A stretch of 64,000 bases of DNA from a delta proteobacterium NaphS2. Lineage in GTDB: Bacteria > Desulfobacterota > DSM-4660 > Desulfatiglandales > Desulfatiglandaceae. The stretch covers positions 1 through 64,000 of the forward strand of contig ADZZ01000698.1 of the NCBI GenBank assembly GCA_000179315.1, read 5' to 3'. A program made the translations under genes and the position numbers. Below the pieces are notes generated by a model. That model saw only the letters and a program-made list of their open reading frames with translations, made no database searches and was not told where the DNA came from. Every line of letters begins with the position of its first letter. Position 1 is the stretch's first letter. Positions 26,701-34,055 of this stretch are shown one piece after another.

Positions 26701-26938
26701 TCAAGATAATAACGGCACTGGTCACGCCATGCTTGTTTTTTCCCTTGTTGTCCGGTTCGCCGTTTTTGATCCGTAAAACACCTTCTTCCGGAAGGGCATT
26801 AAAGGTTTGCTCGTATAAATCGGACTGCCCATTGGATCGTGTATAGGTGTTCGGCCCAAATATCGTAACGCTATCAGCTAAAGAAACGCCCGAGAATGTC
26901 GCTAAAAAAATGGCTAGCATCGTCAATATCCGTTTCAC
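20786..26938 (-). CDS. Giant secreted NHL-repeat/RHS (YD-repeat) protein
   Basis: A 2050-residue exported protein. Order: Sec signal peptide (1-21), small N-terminal domain, Ig/PKD-like segment (about 130-205), carboxypeptidase-regulatory-like domain (about 230-300), and a large region with a calcium-like acidic loop (DGDGDGVVDALDATGDD). Six tandem NHL-like 56-residue repeats (about 746-1083) follow, then many YD repeats (about 1085-1900), the RHS core (GLVRFGYRDYDPDIGRW, DPVNLIDIKGN, ending near 1965) and an 85-residue non-conserved C-terminal tip. RHS shells enclose and release a variable toxin-like tip, and here the tip has no recognised catalytic motif. The start is GTG with AAGGAGG 7 nt upstream. 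Monocistronic or coupled to the small membrane gene downstream. Confidence 0.92.
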   Translation of the reverse strand: MKRILTMLAIFLATFSGVSLADSVTIFGPNTYTRSNGQSDLYEQTFNALPEEGVLRIKNGEPDNKGKNKHGVTSAVIILNGAKIFSPSDFKKKIYELEASVNLAAENTLGVELGGKPGTFLSVEIVQEIATPVIPVFSAEPQTISSGASSRLTWETYNAQYAYIDNGMGQVPLNGSITLSPEQTTVYTLTATGPDGSASAEVRILVLGNPEIPSEGTFGWRYQDHIPQDATIAQYDPKRFAVVTGLVQAASGTPLEGVSIAFHSHPEYGTVTTGQDGRFSVPVEGGGDMILAFQKEGYITVHRKIDVPWNDIAVCDTLKMIPQDPVSTEVTFDGNPNTVIAHSSSEVTDEFGTRSCTLVFEGGNRAYALDKDGNEMFELESITVRATEFATKDVMPARLPPNSGYTYCVELSADGIDDVVFEKPVITWVDNFLGFDVGMAVPVGYYDRSRGVWVPSDNGVVVKLLDGDGDGVVDALDATGDDLPDDLNQNDSYDDEVRGLEDPSRYVPGATFWRVAVSHFSPWDCNWPYGPPQDATPPNPDGLPDGDQQRDDDCKETISSFVEKRSRIFHEDIPIPGTDMTLHYASNRVEGYKTVIKVPASGDTVPESLKSIIVEVYVAGQKMTRTLDPLPNQMAEFEWNGLDFQGNPAGGIVDVHIRIGFLYDAVYYSPGDFSQAFAQAGGQVTGIRARQEIISWKEHKLTINGGKLEHGGIIAEGWTLSEQHQLDPTHPNTLLKGDGTRIESGIDVLTTVAGNGNWSYNGDGGPAIEASLRSSYGIATDSAGNLHIADWGNNRIRKVDTNGIITTVAGSGDYGFSGDGGPAIEASLSFPMGIAIDSAGNLYILDSDNNRVRKVDTNGIITTVAGNGNWSYNGDGGPAVEASLSSAASGIAIDSAGNLYISDTGNYCIRKVDTNGIITTVAGNGVAGFSGDGGPAVEASLGWAMGIAIDSAGNLYILDGSNHRVRKVDTNGIITTVAGSDDYGFSGDGGPAIEASLGYAVGIAIDSAENLYISDSSNHCIRRVDTGGIIATVAGNGIYGSIEDGVPAKKSPLGYPVGVAVDTAGNLYISDEANERILKVGVPHNLPIPSSASMETGDFTSVEEDGHGHILSKTGLHKKTVDVNTGVALRIFGYDQDERLISIADPSGNQTTIQRNAAGTPVSITSPDGLVTTLTMDGSDHLTGITYPDGSNYRFEYTTDGLMTMETEPNGNRFEHQFDANGRLTDVLDEEGGHWQFHRAVYEDGDVAVEVTSGEGNRTTYWDHLFSTGQFTSKIISANDAETHYERSSNGLTVNKQLPCGMSLNFSYDVDPLYKFKYIREMMETTPSGLSKTTLREKSYQDTNSDDLPDLISETVKVNGKTTLLQQNVLASNKTITSPEGRVVTTTYAPDTLLTSAVSIPGLFDTAYGYDAKGRLTSISNNTRQTSFTYNAQGFLGSVTDPENHTTTYAYDPVGRVTGISRPDGSSLGFTYDPNGNMTVLTNPADISHLFGYNKVNLSGAYQTPLSGTYTYHYNKDRRLVRTDFPSGYQIQNVYDKARLMQIRTPEGNIDFTYLCGTKVGAITKGAESIAYTYDGKLMTSETLAGTLNRTLSYGYNNDFNLQTFAYAGDTESYGYDDDGSLTESGIFTISRNVGNGLPERVTGGALDLTRTFNGYGEVAQEAYRVGAQAIGSWDLTRDNSGRIVQKSETIQGITSSYSYSYDSMGRLLTVTKDGTVVEEYQYDQNGLRISEINSLRGINERTFAYSDGDHLLSAGDVTYQYDVDGFLNTRTQEGEVTTYSYSSQGELLSVTLPNGTLIEYLHDPFGRRIAKKVNGVITEKYLWQGMTRLLAIYDGSDNLVMRFQYADGRMPNSMTLAGSTYYLAYNQVGSLRAVADASGNVVKRLDYDSYGNVISDTDPSFEIPFGFAGGLYDGDTGLVRFGYRDYDPDIGRWTAKDPIFFAGGDTDLYGYCLNDPVNLIDIKGNFWFEFGKGFSEHIGKTAWKSGKTPNLFEAIAAGFVEVIKLRNKPPEFDPWTPWPIEFFLEPYLDKKYLETLGDWLMPDESACFS
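23695..24700 (-). repeat. Six tandem 168-bp repeats encoding NHL blades
   Basis: Six consecutive units of about 168 bp inside the RHS gene encode GDGGPA(I/V)EASL ... GIAIDSAGNLYI ... RKVDTNGIITTVAG. The first five are very similar at the DNA level and the sixth (GSIEDGVPAKKS) is diverged. Units 1 and 3 share NGNWSYNGDGG, and units 2 and 5 share DYGFSGDGG, which suggests growth by duplication of multi-repeat blocks. Six blades would close one beta-propeller. Confidence 0.9.
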
Positions 26939-27243
26939 AAGAAGACCTCCTTCTAAGAGCAGCGGGATAATAAACCGCGAAACATTGTCGTCCGTTAATT
27001 AAACTTTTTTAAGTTATAGATTAATGAAGTTAATTACCGATTAATATGGATTCATATCACAATTCATGCCATTTTGAGGCGTTCATGTTTGAGATTTTTG
27101 AGATTCTTGTACAGAGCTACCTTTAAGAGGATGTCCAAAGGGAAAAGAAGCGCTATTAACGCGCATCTCAGCCAAAAAGCGTTTGATCAAAAAAAATGCC
27201 ATTGGCTGAATAAAACGGGTCTACGAACAGATTTTTTGAAGAA

Positions 27244-27291
27244 AAACATGCACAAAAAAGTGGGCAAATGCACATATTTTTGTGCATGTTT
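27244..27291. repeat. Perfect 15-bp inverted repeat with internal third copy
   Basis: AAACATGCACAAAAA (27244-27258) and TTTTTGTGCATGTTT (27277-27291) are perfect complements with an 18-bp spacer. The spacer contains a third ATGCACA (27268-27274), direct with the first copy. It lies in the 26939-27502 gap between the divergent RHS and EamA genes. It has no trailing T-run. Possibly a multi-site operator or a stable RNA hairpin. Nothing else was recognised in this gap except the ribosome sites of the two flanking genes. Confidence 0.5.
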
Positions 27292-27502
27292 CAAAGATAT
27301 GTTGAAGTTTAATGGGATATTCCGAATTATTTCTGTAACTGTCAGACTTGAGTAGATAGACTCCGACAACGCATCTTTTACAGGTAATAGACGCCGGGAT
27401 AAATCTCTTCCCCAAAGTTCCCCCTTGAAATCCTCACCCAACCCGCTTATTGTTTCCAGAACCTTCACAGTAACTCAAAGTAAAGCCAAAAGGTTGTAAA
27501 AG

Positions 27503-28498
27503 GTGAAAATAACAAAAAGTAACATCACCGGTTCTTTTGACCGGTCCTTTCAAAGCCTCCAGACTCGAGCGAACGAAATGCACCGTGGGTTTTTTGGGGT
27601 ATCGCTCCTCCTCATGGCATCGTTAATGTTCACGGCCATCTCCCTGATTGTTAAAATTACGGCATCCACGCTCGGCCCCTGGGAGATCGGGTTTGCCCGT
27701 TTCCTATTTGGATTGATCTTCACACTACTTGCAGCCCGGGCCTGGAAACGATTTATCTGGGGGCAGCACCGCTTGCTTCTGATCGTCCGCGGAATTGTAA
27801 GCACAATTTCCTTTGTTTGCCTGGTTTCCTCCATTCAAATGGTGCCCCTTTCCCAAGCGACTGTCCTGTTTTTCCTGTTCCCCATGTTCGCCGCGATCCA
27901 TGGTCTTTGGCTCAATCGCGACCCTGTCCCTTTCATGGACTGGGTATTTATCCTTGGCGGCTTCTGCGGGGCACTTTTGGTCTCCTGGTCGGGGGCTCTT
28001 TCCAACGGTTTCGAACCGGGTCATTTAGTGGCTCTTTGCGGAGCCATGACGGCCGGCCTCGCCCTTGCCATGGTTCGTAAATTACGCACAACCAACAACC
28101 CTTTCACCCTCTATTTTTATTTTTGTCTGATCGGCACTCCGTGTTGTCTGGCCCCCATTCTTAGAAATCATCAATGGCATTTGCCAAGTCTTGTTCCTAT
28201 GGCAGCCCTTTTCGTCACGGCCATATTGGGATTGGCAGCACAATTGATGATGAATGAAGGGGTCAAGGATGTTCCGGCCCATACTGGCGGAATGCTCCTG
28301 TCCACCCAAGTCATCTTTGCCTCTTTTGCGGGGGTAGTGTTTTTAGGCGAGGCCATGACCTGGCGGATATTCCTGGGGTCGGTTCTCGTTGTGGGGAGCG
28401 GTGCGCTCCTGAGCCTCCCTAAAAAAGGTGATCATGCCCAATCGCGAAAGCAGGGTCAACATCACGCATCCGCACCCGATTTGCACGATAGCGCATGA
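27503..28498 (+). CDS. EamA/DMT-family membrane transporter
   Basis: A 331-residue protein with about ten hydrophobic helices in two repeated halves, as in drug/metabolite transporters (EamA). Typical segments are GPWEIGFARFLFGLIFTLLA, PLSQATVLFFLFPMFAAI, and in the second half GGMLLSTQVIFASFAGVVFLGE cut by a Gly-rich last helix. The start GTG at 27503 gives a 25-residue polar leader; an ATG at 27578 in front of HRGFFGVSLLLMAS may be the true start. Substrate unknown. Confidence 0.82.
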   Translation: MKITKSNITGSFDRSFQSLQTRANEMHRGFFGVSLLLMASLMFTAISLIVKITASTLGPWEIGFARFLFGLIFTLLAARAWKRFIWGQHRLLLIVRGIVSTISFVCLVSSIQMVPLSQATVLFFLFPMFAAIHGLWLNRDPVPFMDWVFILGGFCGALLVSWSGALSNGFEPGHLVALCGAMTAGLALAMVRKLRTTNNPFTLYFYFCLIGTPCCLAPILRNHQWHLPSLVPMAALFVTAILGLAAQLMMNEGVKDVPAHTGGMLLSTQVIFASFAGVVFLGEAMTWRIFLGSVLVVGSGALLSLPKKGDHAQSRKQGQHHASAPDLHDSA

Positions 28499-28574
28499 AC
28501 GAAAAGACGAATAAATACCAATGCGTCAAATTTTTACTTGACAGTCATTTCAAATCGTTGATAGCCATCCAGTA

Positions 28575-28945
28575 TCAACATTGACGGCATCGTAAAAAGT
28601 AAAATAACATTAAGGGATTGAAATAATTGCAGATAGGTTCATTCCGTTTTTGTGAATAATCTACGGAATTTCGCAAAATATTTCCCGCAAGCGGTGTAAA
28701 TTCGTGTATGCGCTCCCAAATGTCCTGAGGGAGCGGTGGAACTTTTATCCCGCGCCGTTCAAACTCATCAGCGATAAGAACACTGGACCCACCGCCAGCA
28801 CCTACCAGTGCAACCCTCCTGCCTCCGGGGTCGGGCATAAATCGCATCGTGACCAGTGAATCCCCAACTCCTCAAGCGAGCGGACTTTGATGATACCCAA
28901 TTGCCTACAGAGGGCATCCCATACGGCATCACTTCCAGATTTCAC
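28575..28945 (-). pseudogene. Remnant of an ADP-forming acyl-CoA synthetase alpha subunit
   Basis: Minus-strand translation shows DAVWDALCRQLGIIKV with RSLEEL, then after a frame break FMPDPGGRRVALVGAGGG, ADEFERRGIKVPPLP and EFTPLAGNILRNSVDYSQ. This is the CoA-ligase end of the alpha subunit (or alpha-beta fusion) of acyl-CoA synthetase (ADP-forming). Both ends are missing, and after DYSQ the sequence turns into unrelated AT-rich DNA. A 7-bp inverted repeat GTTGATA/TATCAAC (28557-28579) sits at the broken end. The remaining 28946-29047 stretch shows nothing recognised. Confidence 0.75.
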
Positions 28946-29047
28946 AACCTAAACATTCTCCAAAAAACGGGTGGTTAAATTGCATGTAAAGATTATCAGC
29001 CAAGATGAGAACACGAGAGAATTCAAGGATGATTATTGTTGAAAAGT

Positions 29048-29557
29048 CTACGCCGACAGGGGCTTCTTTGCCGGACCGTAAACGCCGATAAGTCGTGCCA
29101 CGTCGATGGTGTTGAAAAATATGGCATTACCGATTTCAGTAACTTCCGAATTCGGTGACAGATTCGGCGTACTCTTCAGTGCAAACAGCAGAAATGTGTA
29201 TCTATGGGGTGCATCCGGCGGCCAAGGCCCCCCGTAATGGTTGCCGTATCCAGGTATGGCCATATTAACAAAATCGGTCTTGAATTGAACGCTGCCGGGC
29301 GGCATATTCCCGGGGCTGGCCCCCTCTGCAAGTTCGGATAAGGTAGCCGGCACCAGAGCAATCCAATGGACAAAGCCTCGCCCTAAATTATCGCGGAATT
29401 GTCCGGGAATATCCTGATCAAGCAAGACGATGGCGAAACACTCGGTACCAGCCGGCGGATTCTCCCATTTAAGCGGTGGAGAAATCAGGCTGTCCTCAAC
29501 GTATTTATCAGGGATGACGCTTCCATCCTTAAATGCCGAAGAACTCAAGGTAAACAT
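29048..29557 (-). CDS. YbhB/YbcL family PEBP (Raf kinase inhibitor-like) protein
   Basis: A 169-residue protein of the bacterial phosphatidylethanolamine-binding-protein family: SPPLKWENPPAGTECFAIVLLDQDIPG, FVHWIALVPA, YGGPWPPDAPHRYTFLLFAL carry the ligand-pocket motifs (DxD-like, GPxPPxxxHRY). Length is normal. No signal peptide, so cytoplasmic. The biological role of these proteins in bacteria is unsettled. Divergent from mscS. The 29558-30016 gap has only the mscS promoter. Confidence 0.9.
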   Translation of the reverse strand: MFTLSSSAFKDGSVIPDKYVEDSLISPPLKWENPPAGTECFAIVLLDQDIPGQFRDNLGRGFVHWIALVPATLSELAEGASPGNMPPGSVQFKTDFVNMAIPGYGNHYGGPWPPDAPHRYTFLLFALKSTPNLSPNSEVTEIGNAIFFNTIDVARLIGVYGPAKKPLSA

Positions 29558-29923
29558 TCAATTACCTCCTCATTTTTTTGCAACTCAAGTTAGAGCATTG
29601 ATTGATGATAGCATGCTGCATTTTCATCCGGTTACTTTAGAAAACAACGATTATCCGGTCAAGCAAAAAGCCGCCCCACAAAAACCGGCCACCCGATACC
29701 AGCAATTGACAACCGTAAACAATCATTTTTCTATAGAAGCAGATATCTTCATTACGGAGAATTCACGGCAAGCCAAAGGCATACCTTTCATTTCTAATCA
29801 ACCGATAGAGATACATTTAACAGTCTTGCGAAATTTCGTAGGATGTGCGACGTTACGTTATTGTACGGATTGTTTTGCCGCGACCACATCGGTGGCAAAT
29901 TAGCCGATCCCCACATCTTGTGT

Positions 29924-29953
29924 TTGACAAAATATTAATCAAGCCTGTATCCT
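29924..29953 (+). promoter_or_regulatory. Possible promoter of mscS
   Basis: TTGACA (29924-29929) followed after 18 bp by TATCCT (29948-29953), about 64 bp before the ATG at 30017. The -35 box is perfect and the -10 box matches four of six positions. The rest of the divergent gap shows no other signal. Confidence 0.4.
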
Positions 29954-30016
29954 GGCGGCATTTCCCAATCTTGTACGCCATAAATACCTTAAATCAAGAA
30001 AGAGGAGGAAAAGTGC

Positions 30017-30838
30017 ATGGATAAATTAGGCGATTATTCATCCGACGCGATCGAATTGAGCATGATATACGCCCCAAAAGTGCTTCTGGCAATTATTACG
30101 CTTGTCATAGGCCTGTGGATAATCGGATCTGTGGTTAAAGTGACGCGAAAGGGACTTGAAAAATCGAAAACAGACGAAACACTGGTCCCTTTTTTTACCA
30201 GCCTCATTTCATGGACGCTTAAAGCAATATTGTTGATCAGTGTCGCGTCCATGGTTGGCATAGCGACGACTTCTTTTGTGGCGATATTGGGTGCCGCCGG
30301 TCTTGCCATTGGTCTGGCACTCCAGGGAAGCCTGGGAAACTTTGCGGGCGGCGTTCTGATTCTTATTTTTAAGCCCTATACGGTTGGAGACTTGGTGGAA
30401 GCCCAGGGGCACCTCGGCGTGGTAAAAGAAGTGCAAATATTCAATACGATTCTGCTTACACCCAGTAACAAGAGAGTGATTATCCCAAATGGTGCCATGT
30501 CCAATGGCAGTATCGTTAATTATTCAGCAGAGGGGCAGCTACGAGTTGATTTGGTGATAGGCATTGCCTATGAATCTGATGTGCCAAAAGCAAAAAGCCT
30601 TCTTTTAAACATGATGATGGAAGATGCCAGAGTTCTAAAAGAACCTGCTCCGGTAGTTGCGGTATCCGAGCTGGCAGACAGCTCGGTCAACCTCGTTGTC
30701 AGACCATGGTGTGGTTTCGATGACTATTGGGACGTCTATTTTGATACAACGGAAAAGGCTAAACGCGTATTGGAAGAAAACGGCATTTCAATTCCGTTTC
30801 CACAGCACGACGTACATATTCAGAATGCACTCTCATAA
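30017..30838 (+). CDS. mscS: Small-conductance mechanosensitive channel, MscS family
   Basis: A 273-residue channel with three N-terminal helices, the pore helix ILGAAGLAIGLALQGSLGNFAGGVLIL (about 92-118, alternating Ala/Gly packing) and the beta domain starting FKPYTVGD. The vestibule end DDYWDVYFDTTEKAKRVLEENGISIPFPQ is typical of the small 270-290-residue MscS class. It opens under membrane tension on hypo-osmotic shock. AGGAGG site 8 nt before the ATG. Confidence 0.95.
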   Translation: MDKLGDYSSDAIELSMIYAPKVLLAIITLVIGLWIIGSVVKVTRKGLEKSKTDETLVPFFTSLISWTLKAILLISVASMVGIATTSFVAILGAAGLAIGLALQGSLGNFAGGVLILIFKPYTVGDLVEAQGHLGVVKEVQIFNTILLTPSNKRVIIPNGAMSNGSIVNYSAEGQLRVDLVIGIAYESDVPKAKSLLLNMMMEDARVLKEPAPVVAVSELADSSVNLVVRPWCGFDDYWDVYFDTTEKAKRVLEENGISIPFPQHDVHIQNALS

Positions 30839-30879
30839 ACTGTAAGGTAGATCAGAAAAAAATTTGATGAGGAGAACAC

Positions 30880-31605
30880 ATGAAACAGATTACGGAAAGC
30901 GTTTTTTTTATACCGGGGCAGGACGAAATGATCCCGGATTCCCACGTTTATCTGCTGGGAGCTGCTGATTCAAAGGATTTGAGCCTCATTGATGCAGGGC
31001 TCATGGGAAAAGGACGCTACAAGATCGAATCCATTCAGGAATCAGGCGTATCCCTTTCGGATATCAAGCGGATCATCATGACCCACACCCATCTGGACCA
31101 TATTGGGTGTCTGGGCCAGCTGCGTGATGCCATTCCGCACGCAGCCCTGTGGATCCACGAAAGTGAGGCCGCCCCCCTTGAAAATGGAGATGAAAATACG
31201 GTTTACGGCATGAACATGTTTGAAAGCATGTGCCAGACCCAGTACGGCATTAAACCGGGTGATTTCTGTTTTCTCGTGGACCGAAAACTTGCAGGTGGTG
31301 AGGCGCTTGAAATTGGCGGCGCCACATGGCAGGTGATTCATATTCCGGGACATTCCGCCGGCAGCATCGCCCTTTACGATTCGGCGAATAATATCCTGAT
31401 TCCGGGAGATACGGTCTACGCCGATCATGCCATTGGTCGTTTCGACCTTCACGGCGCCAGCGGTCCCCAACTGAAAAACTCCCTTCTGGCGCTTGCGGAT
31501 CTGGATGTAAACATCCTTCTGCCGGGGCACAATCGGATTATGATGGACGTGCCGGCCGGTTACATTCGGCAGACTGCCGAACAATGGGGGCCGTATCTCT
31601 CCTGA
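30880..31605 (+). CDS. Metallo-beta-lactamase-fold hydrolase
   Basis: A 241-residue MBL-fold protein: HTHLDH motif (MTHTHLDHIGCLGQL, about 68-78) for two metal ions, IPGHSAGSIAL (third histidine), IPGDTVYAD (bridging Asp) and LLPGHN (last His). Complete metal site. Substrate class (thioesterase, glyoxalase II-like or other) is not decidable. GAGGAG ribosome site. 7 bp from the convergent DnaJ-like gene. Confidence 0.9.
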   Translation: MKQITESVFFIPGQDEMIPDSHVYLLGAADSKDLSLIDAGLMGKGRYKIESIQESGVSLSDIKRIIMTHTHLDHIGCLGQLRDAIPHAALWIHESEAAPLENGDENTVYGMNMFESMCQTQYGIKPGDFCFLVDRKLAGGEALEIGGATWQVIHIPGHSAGSIALYDSANNILIPGDTVYADHAIGRFDLHGASGPQLKNSLLALADLDVNILLPGHNRIMMDVPAGYIRQTAEQWGPYLS

Positions 31606-31612
31606 TGCGTTT

Positions 31613-32434
31613 TCAGGAAGTTCCCAGTTTTTTCAAGGAGGAAAGAATGGTTTTGGCCGACTTGCCGATCTTGTGGAGCAGTGGATTTTTGGTCTGAACC
31701 TCCACATAAAGGTCGCCCGGTTCAGCACCCCCTTTTCCCGGCTCCCCCATCTGCTTTAATCGAATCTTCTGCCCGGCTTTCATGCCGGGTGGAATTCGGA
31801 CCAATAACTCTTTTTGGTTCTTTCGGCAGAGGTAGTTGATTTTACCTCCCGACTGAAGCAGATCGGGCGAAACGGCTATCACATCCTGAATATCTTTTCC
31901 CCTTTCGGGGAGTTCAATGCCCCATTTTTTCTTGAGCCCATACTTGATCAAACGGCCCAACTGGCCCCCCAGAGGAAATCCCGCACCCGGACCCTGGCCA
32001 CGCCCCTGGGTCCCCACAAAAACCTTCCCGAAAGCATTGGACCTTCGGAATTCAAAGGAGCGGTATTGGGAACCATAGGCGTCTTTGAAGATTTCATCAA
32101 ACCCCCTGAACCCGAATGCACGGCTGAATTCCTCAAAAATCTGCTGGATATCGCTTCCTCTGAAAATATCCTGTTCCGAATAGGCCTGCTTGAAACGGTC
32201 ATGGGCTGCATCGCCATAGGTTTGCCGCAGTGCATCGTACCGGCTTCTTTTCTGCGGATCCGACAAAACCGCATAAGACTCATTGATGGCCTTCATCTGT
32301 GTTGCCGCAGTCGCATCGTCCCGGTTGTGGTCCGGATGGTACTTAAGGGCCAGCTTTCGATAGGATTCTTTGATCTGTTGCTGGCTGGCGGAGCTTTCCA
32401 CCCTCAAAATTTCGTAATAATCTTGCTGTTCCAT
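31613..32434 (-). CDS. DnaJ-domain protein with DnaJ C-terminal-like segment
   Basis: A 273-residue co-chaperone. The J domain is residues 4-70, with the HPD motif in LALKYHPDHNRDD and the family end AYAVLSDPQKRSRYD-like. A middle Gly/Phe-containing region and a single C-terminal substrate-binding segment follow (VRIPPGMKAGQKIRLKQMG, PGDLYVEVQ). No Cys zinc domain, so it resembles CbpA-type proteins but with an unusual middle segment. GAGG site 4 nt before the ATG. Confidence 0.88.
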   Translation of the reverse strand: MEQQDYYEILRVESSASQQQIKESYRKLALKYHPDHNRDDATAATQMKAINESYAVLSDPQKRSRYDALRQTYGDAAHDRFKQAYSEQDIFRGSDIQQIFEEFSRAFGFRGFDEIFKDAYGSQYRSFEFRRSNAFGKVFVGTQGRGQGPGAGFPLGGQLGRLIKYGLKKKWGIELPERGKDIQDVIAVSPDLLQSGGKINYLCRKNQKELLVRIPPGMKAGQKIRLKQMGEPGKGGAEPGDLYVEVQTKNPLLHKIGKSAKTILSSLKKLGTS

Positions 32435-32497
32435 TCAACCTCAATATCGCAGGTGCAGACACATTAAGACGCGCACGCACCGCACCATTTTCATTTT

Positions 32498-33994
32498 TCA
32501 TTTTAAGATTCCGTCAAGATCCTTGAACCGATTGACGGAAGCCTGGTGTTCCATTTCCCTTTGAAATCGCCCATGCCATCCATATTTCCTTTGGGATCGC
32601 CCTACAACCATTTTCATAACAGGTTTTAACAAATGTATCCAAATGCCTGTCCACAAACGCCCTTGTTCCTGAATTCGTTCGGAGGGTTCCCACCAACCCA
32701 GAACGGTCTGTTGATGGCGCCAAAAGAGATATTGAAGGGTTTCGGCATCCAATTTCCGGGTTCTCACGTTGGCCCACATGCCGTTATAGCGGGTGTAATC
32801 CGAGGCATTTGTCACCAGGCCCTGATCCAGCAGTTGCTGTCGTATCTCCGTTTTGGGGTACGGCGTCAGAATCTGACAATAGGCCGTATCCGCTCCGGTC
32901 TGTTTGAGGAAACGGTAATTTTCGATGATCTCCTTTTTACCATCATCCGGGAAACCGAATATCATGCCGCCCACCACCATGATGCCGTATTTGTGACAGG
33001 TCCTGACGGCTTTTCGGGAAGCATCCAGGATATTCCCTTTCCGAGCGGCCTGAAGGTTCTTTTTGGAAGCGTTTTCCATCCCCAGAAAGACCGATCTAAA
33101 GCCTGCCAGCGCCATTTTTTTTACCATTTCCTCATTTCCGGCCACCGTTGCGCAGTCCGCCTGTACCACAAAGGTAAGATGACGATATCCCCTTTTGATG
33201 ATGGCATCGCAAAGCGCTATCACCCGTTCGGGATCCAACACAAAGTTATCGTCGGACACAAATATCCAGCGGGCTTTCCGCTTGAAATAGATATCATCCA
33301 CATCCGCCAGTATCCGCTCCAAGGGAAATGATCGAAACGACCGACCGTACATGTGCCGGATACTGCAGAAATTGCAGTTTCGGGTACATCCCCTGGAGGT
33401 CTCCATCACCTCCGATTTATGGTTCATGATGTGGTAGCCCCAAGTCAAGCGCCTTTTATCTCGGATGGGAAGCTTCAGCCGTGACAAATCCACGAGGTCG
33501 CCCTTGGGATTATGGATAAATCCCCCATTCTTTTTATAGGACAAAGAGGGGATGGACGACATTGTGTCTTCCCCGGAAATGGCACGAACCAGACGATTGA
33601 AAGCCGCTTCACCTTCACCACGAATGAGAAAATCAAGCCATTTCGCCTCAAAACCGCTGGCAATTTCTTCACACATGAGGGTCGCGTGATATCCACCCAG
33701 TACAATCTTCACCTGCGGCAGCACGGTTTTGATCAGCTTCATCAATTTTACGCACGTGGCATACTGCCATGTCATGGACGAAAGGCCCACCAGATCGGGT
33801 CGGATTTTGACCAGAATACGCGTGACATAACGGCGAACATGCCGGCGTTTACGAATCAGGTCGATGATCCGGACCTCATTTCCTGCATCTATGTTGGCAC
33901 CGATGCTGGCAATGCCCAGGTTGGGCATATGAAAAGCGGATTCGTGCATGACGACAGGTGCTGCATCCGGCATTGAAAAGAGGGCAATTTTCAT
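32498..33994 (-). CDS. B12-binding-domain radical SAM protein
   Basis: A 498-residue enzyme with an N-terminal cobalamin-binding-like domain (about 10-140; VLGGYHATL) and a radical SAM core with CTRNCNFC (about 201-208) binding the 4Fe-4S cluster, then GGMIFGFPDDGKKEIIENYRF typical of Elp3/MiaB/NifB-type family members of this class. Members methylate or rearrange lipids, hopanoids and phosphonates, but the substrate cannot be read here. PlsC and a DsbA-family gene are upstream on the same strand. Confidence 0.9.
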   Translation of the reverse strand: MKIALFSMPDAAPVVMHESAFHMPNLGIASIGANIDAGNEVRIIDLIRKRRHVRRYVTRILVKIRPDLVGLSSMTWQYATCVKLMKLIKTVLPQVKIVLGGYHATLMCEEIASGFEAKWLDFLIRGEGEAAFNRLVRAISGEDTMSSIPSLSYKKNGGFIHNPKGDLVDLSRLKLPIRDKRRLTWGYHIMNHKSEVMETSRGCTRNCNFCSIRHMYGRSFRSFPLERILADVDDIYFKRKARWIFVSDDNFVLDPERVIALCDAIIKRGYRHLTFVVQADCATVAGNEEMVKKMALAGFRSVFLGMENASKKNLQAARKGNILDASRKAVRTCHKYGIMVVGGMIFGFPDDGKKEIIENYRFLKQTGADTAYCQILTPYPKTEIRQQLLDQGLVTNASDYTRYNGMWANVRTRKLDAETLQYLFWRHQQTVLGWWEPSERIQEQGRLWTGIWIHLLKPVMKMVVGRSQRKYGWHGRFQREMEHQASVNRFKDLDGILK

Positions 33995-34055
33995 GGCTTC
34001 TCCAAAAAACGCTTATATCAATTTGACGCCCGCAAGGTGCATGGTCATCGCAGTT

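Noticed and set aside
20786-26938. RHS gene considered as a T6SS cargo
   Set aside because: No PAAR, VgrG or adaptor gene is present and the protein has its own Sec signal peptide.
27074-27468. Two opposite 93-codon frames in the RHS/EamA gap
   Set aside because: They overlap each other across the inverted repeat and have no family pattern or ribosome site; the repeat itself explains the openness.
29430-29903. 157-codon + strand frame overlapping the PEBP gene start
   Set aside because: The first third is antisense to a conserved gene, and the rest has low-complexity composition with no ribosome site.
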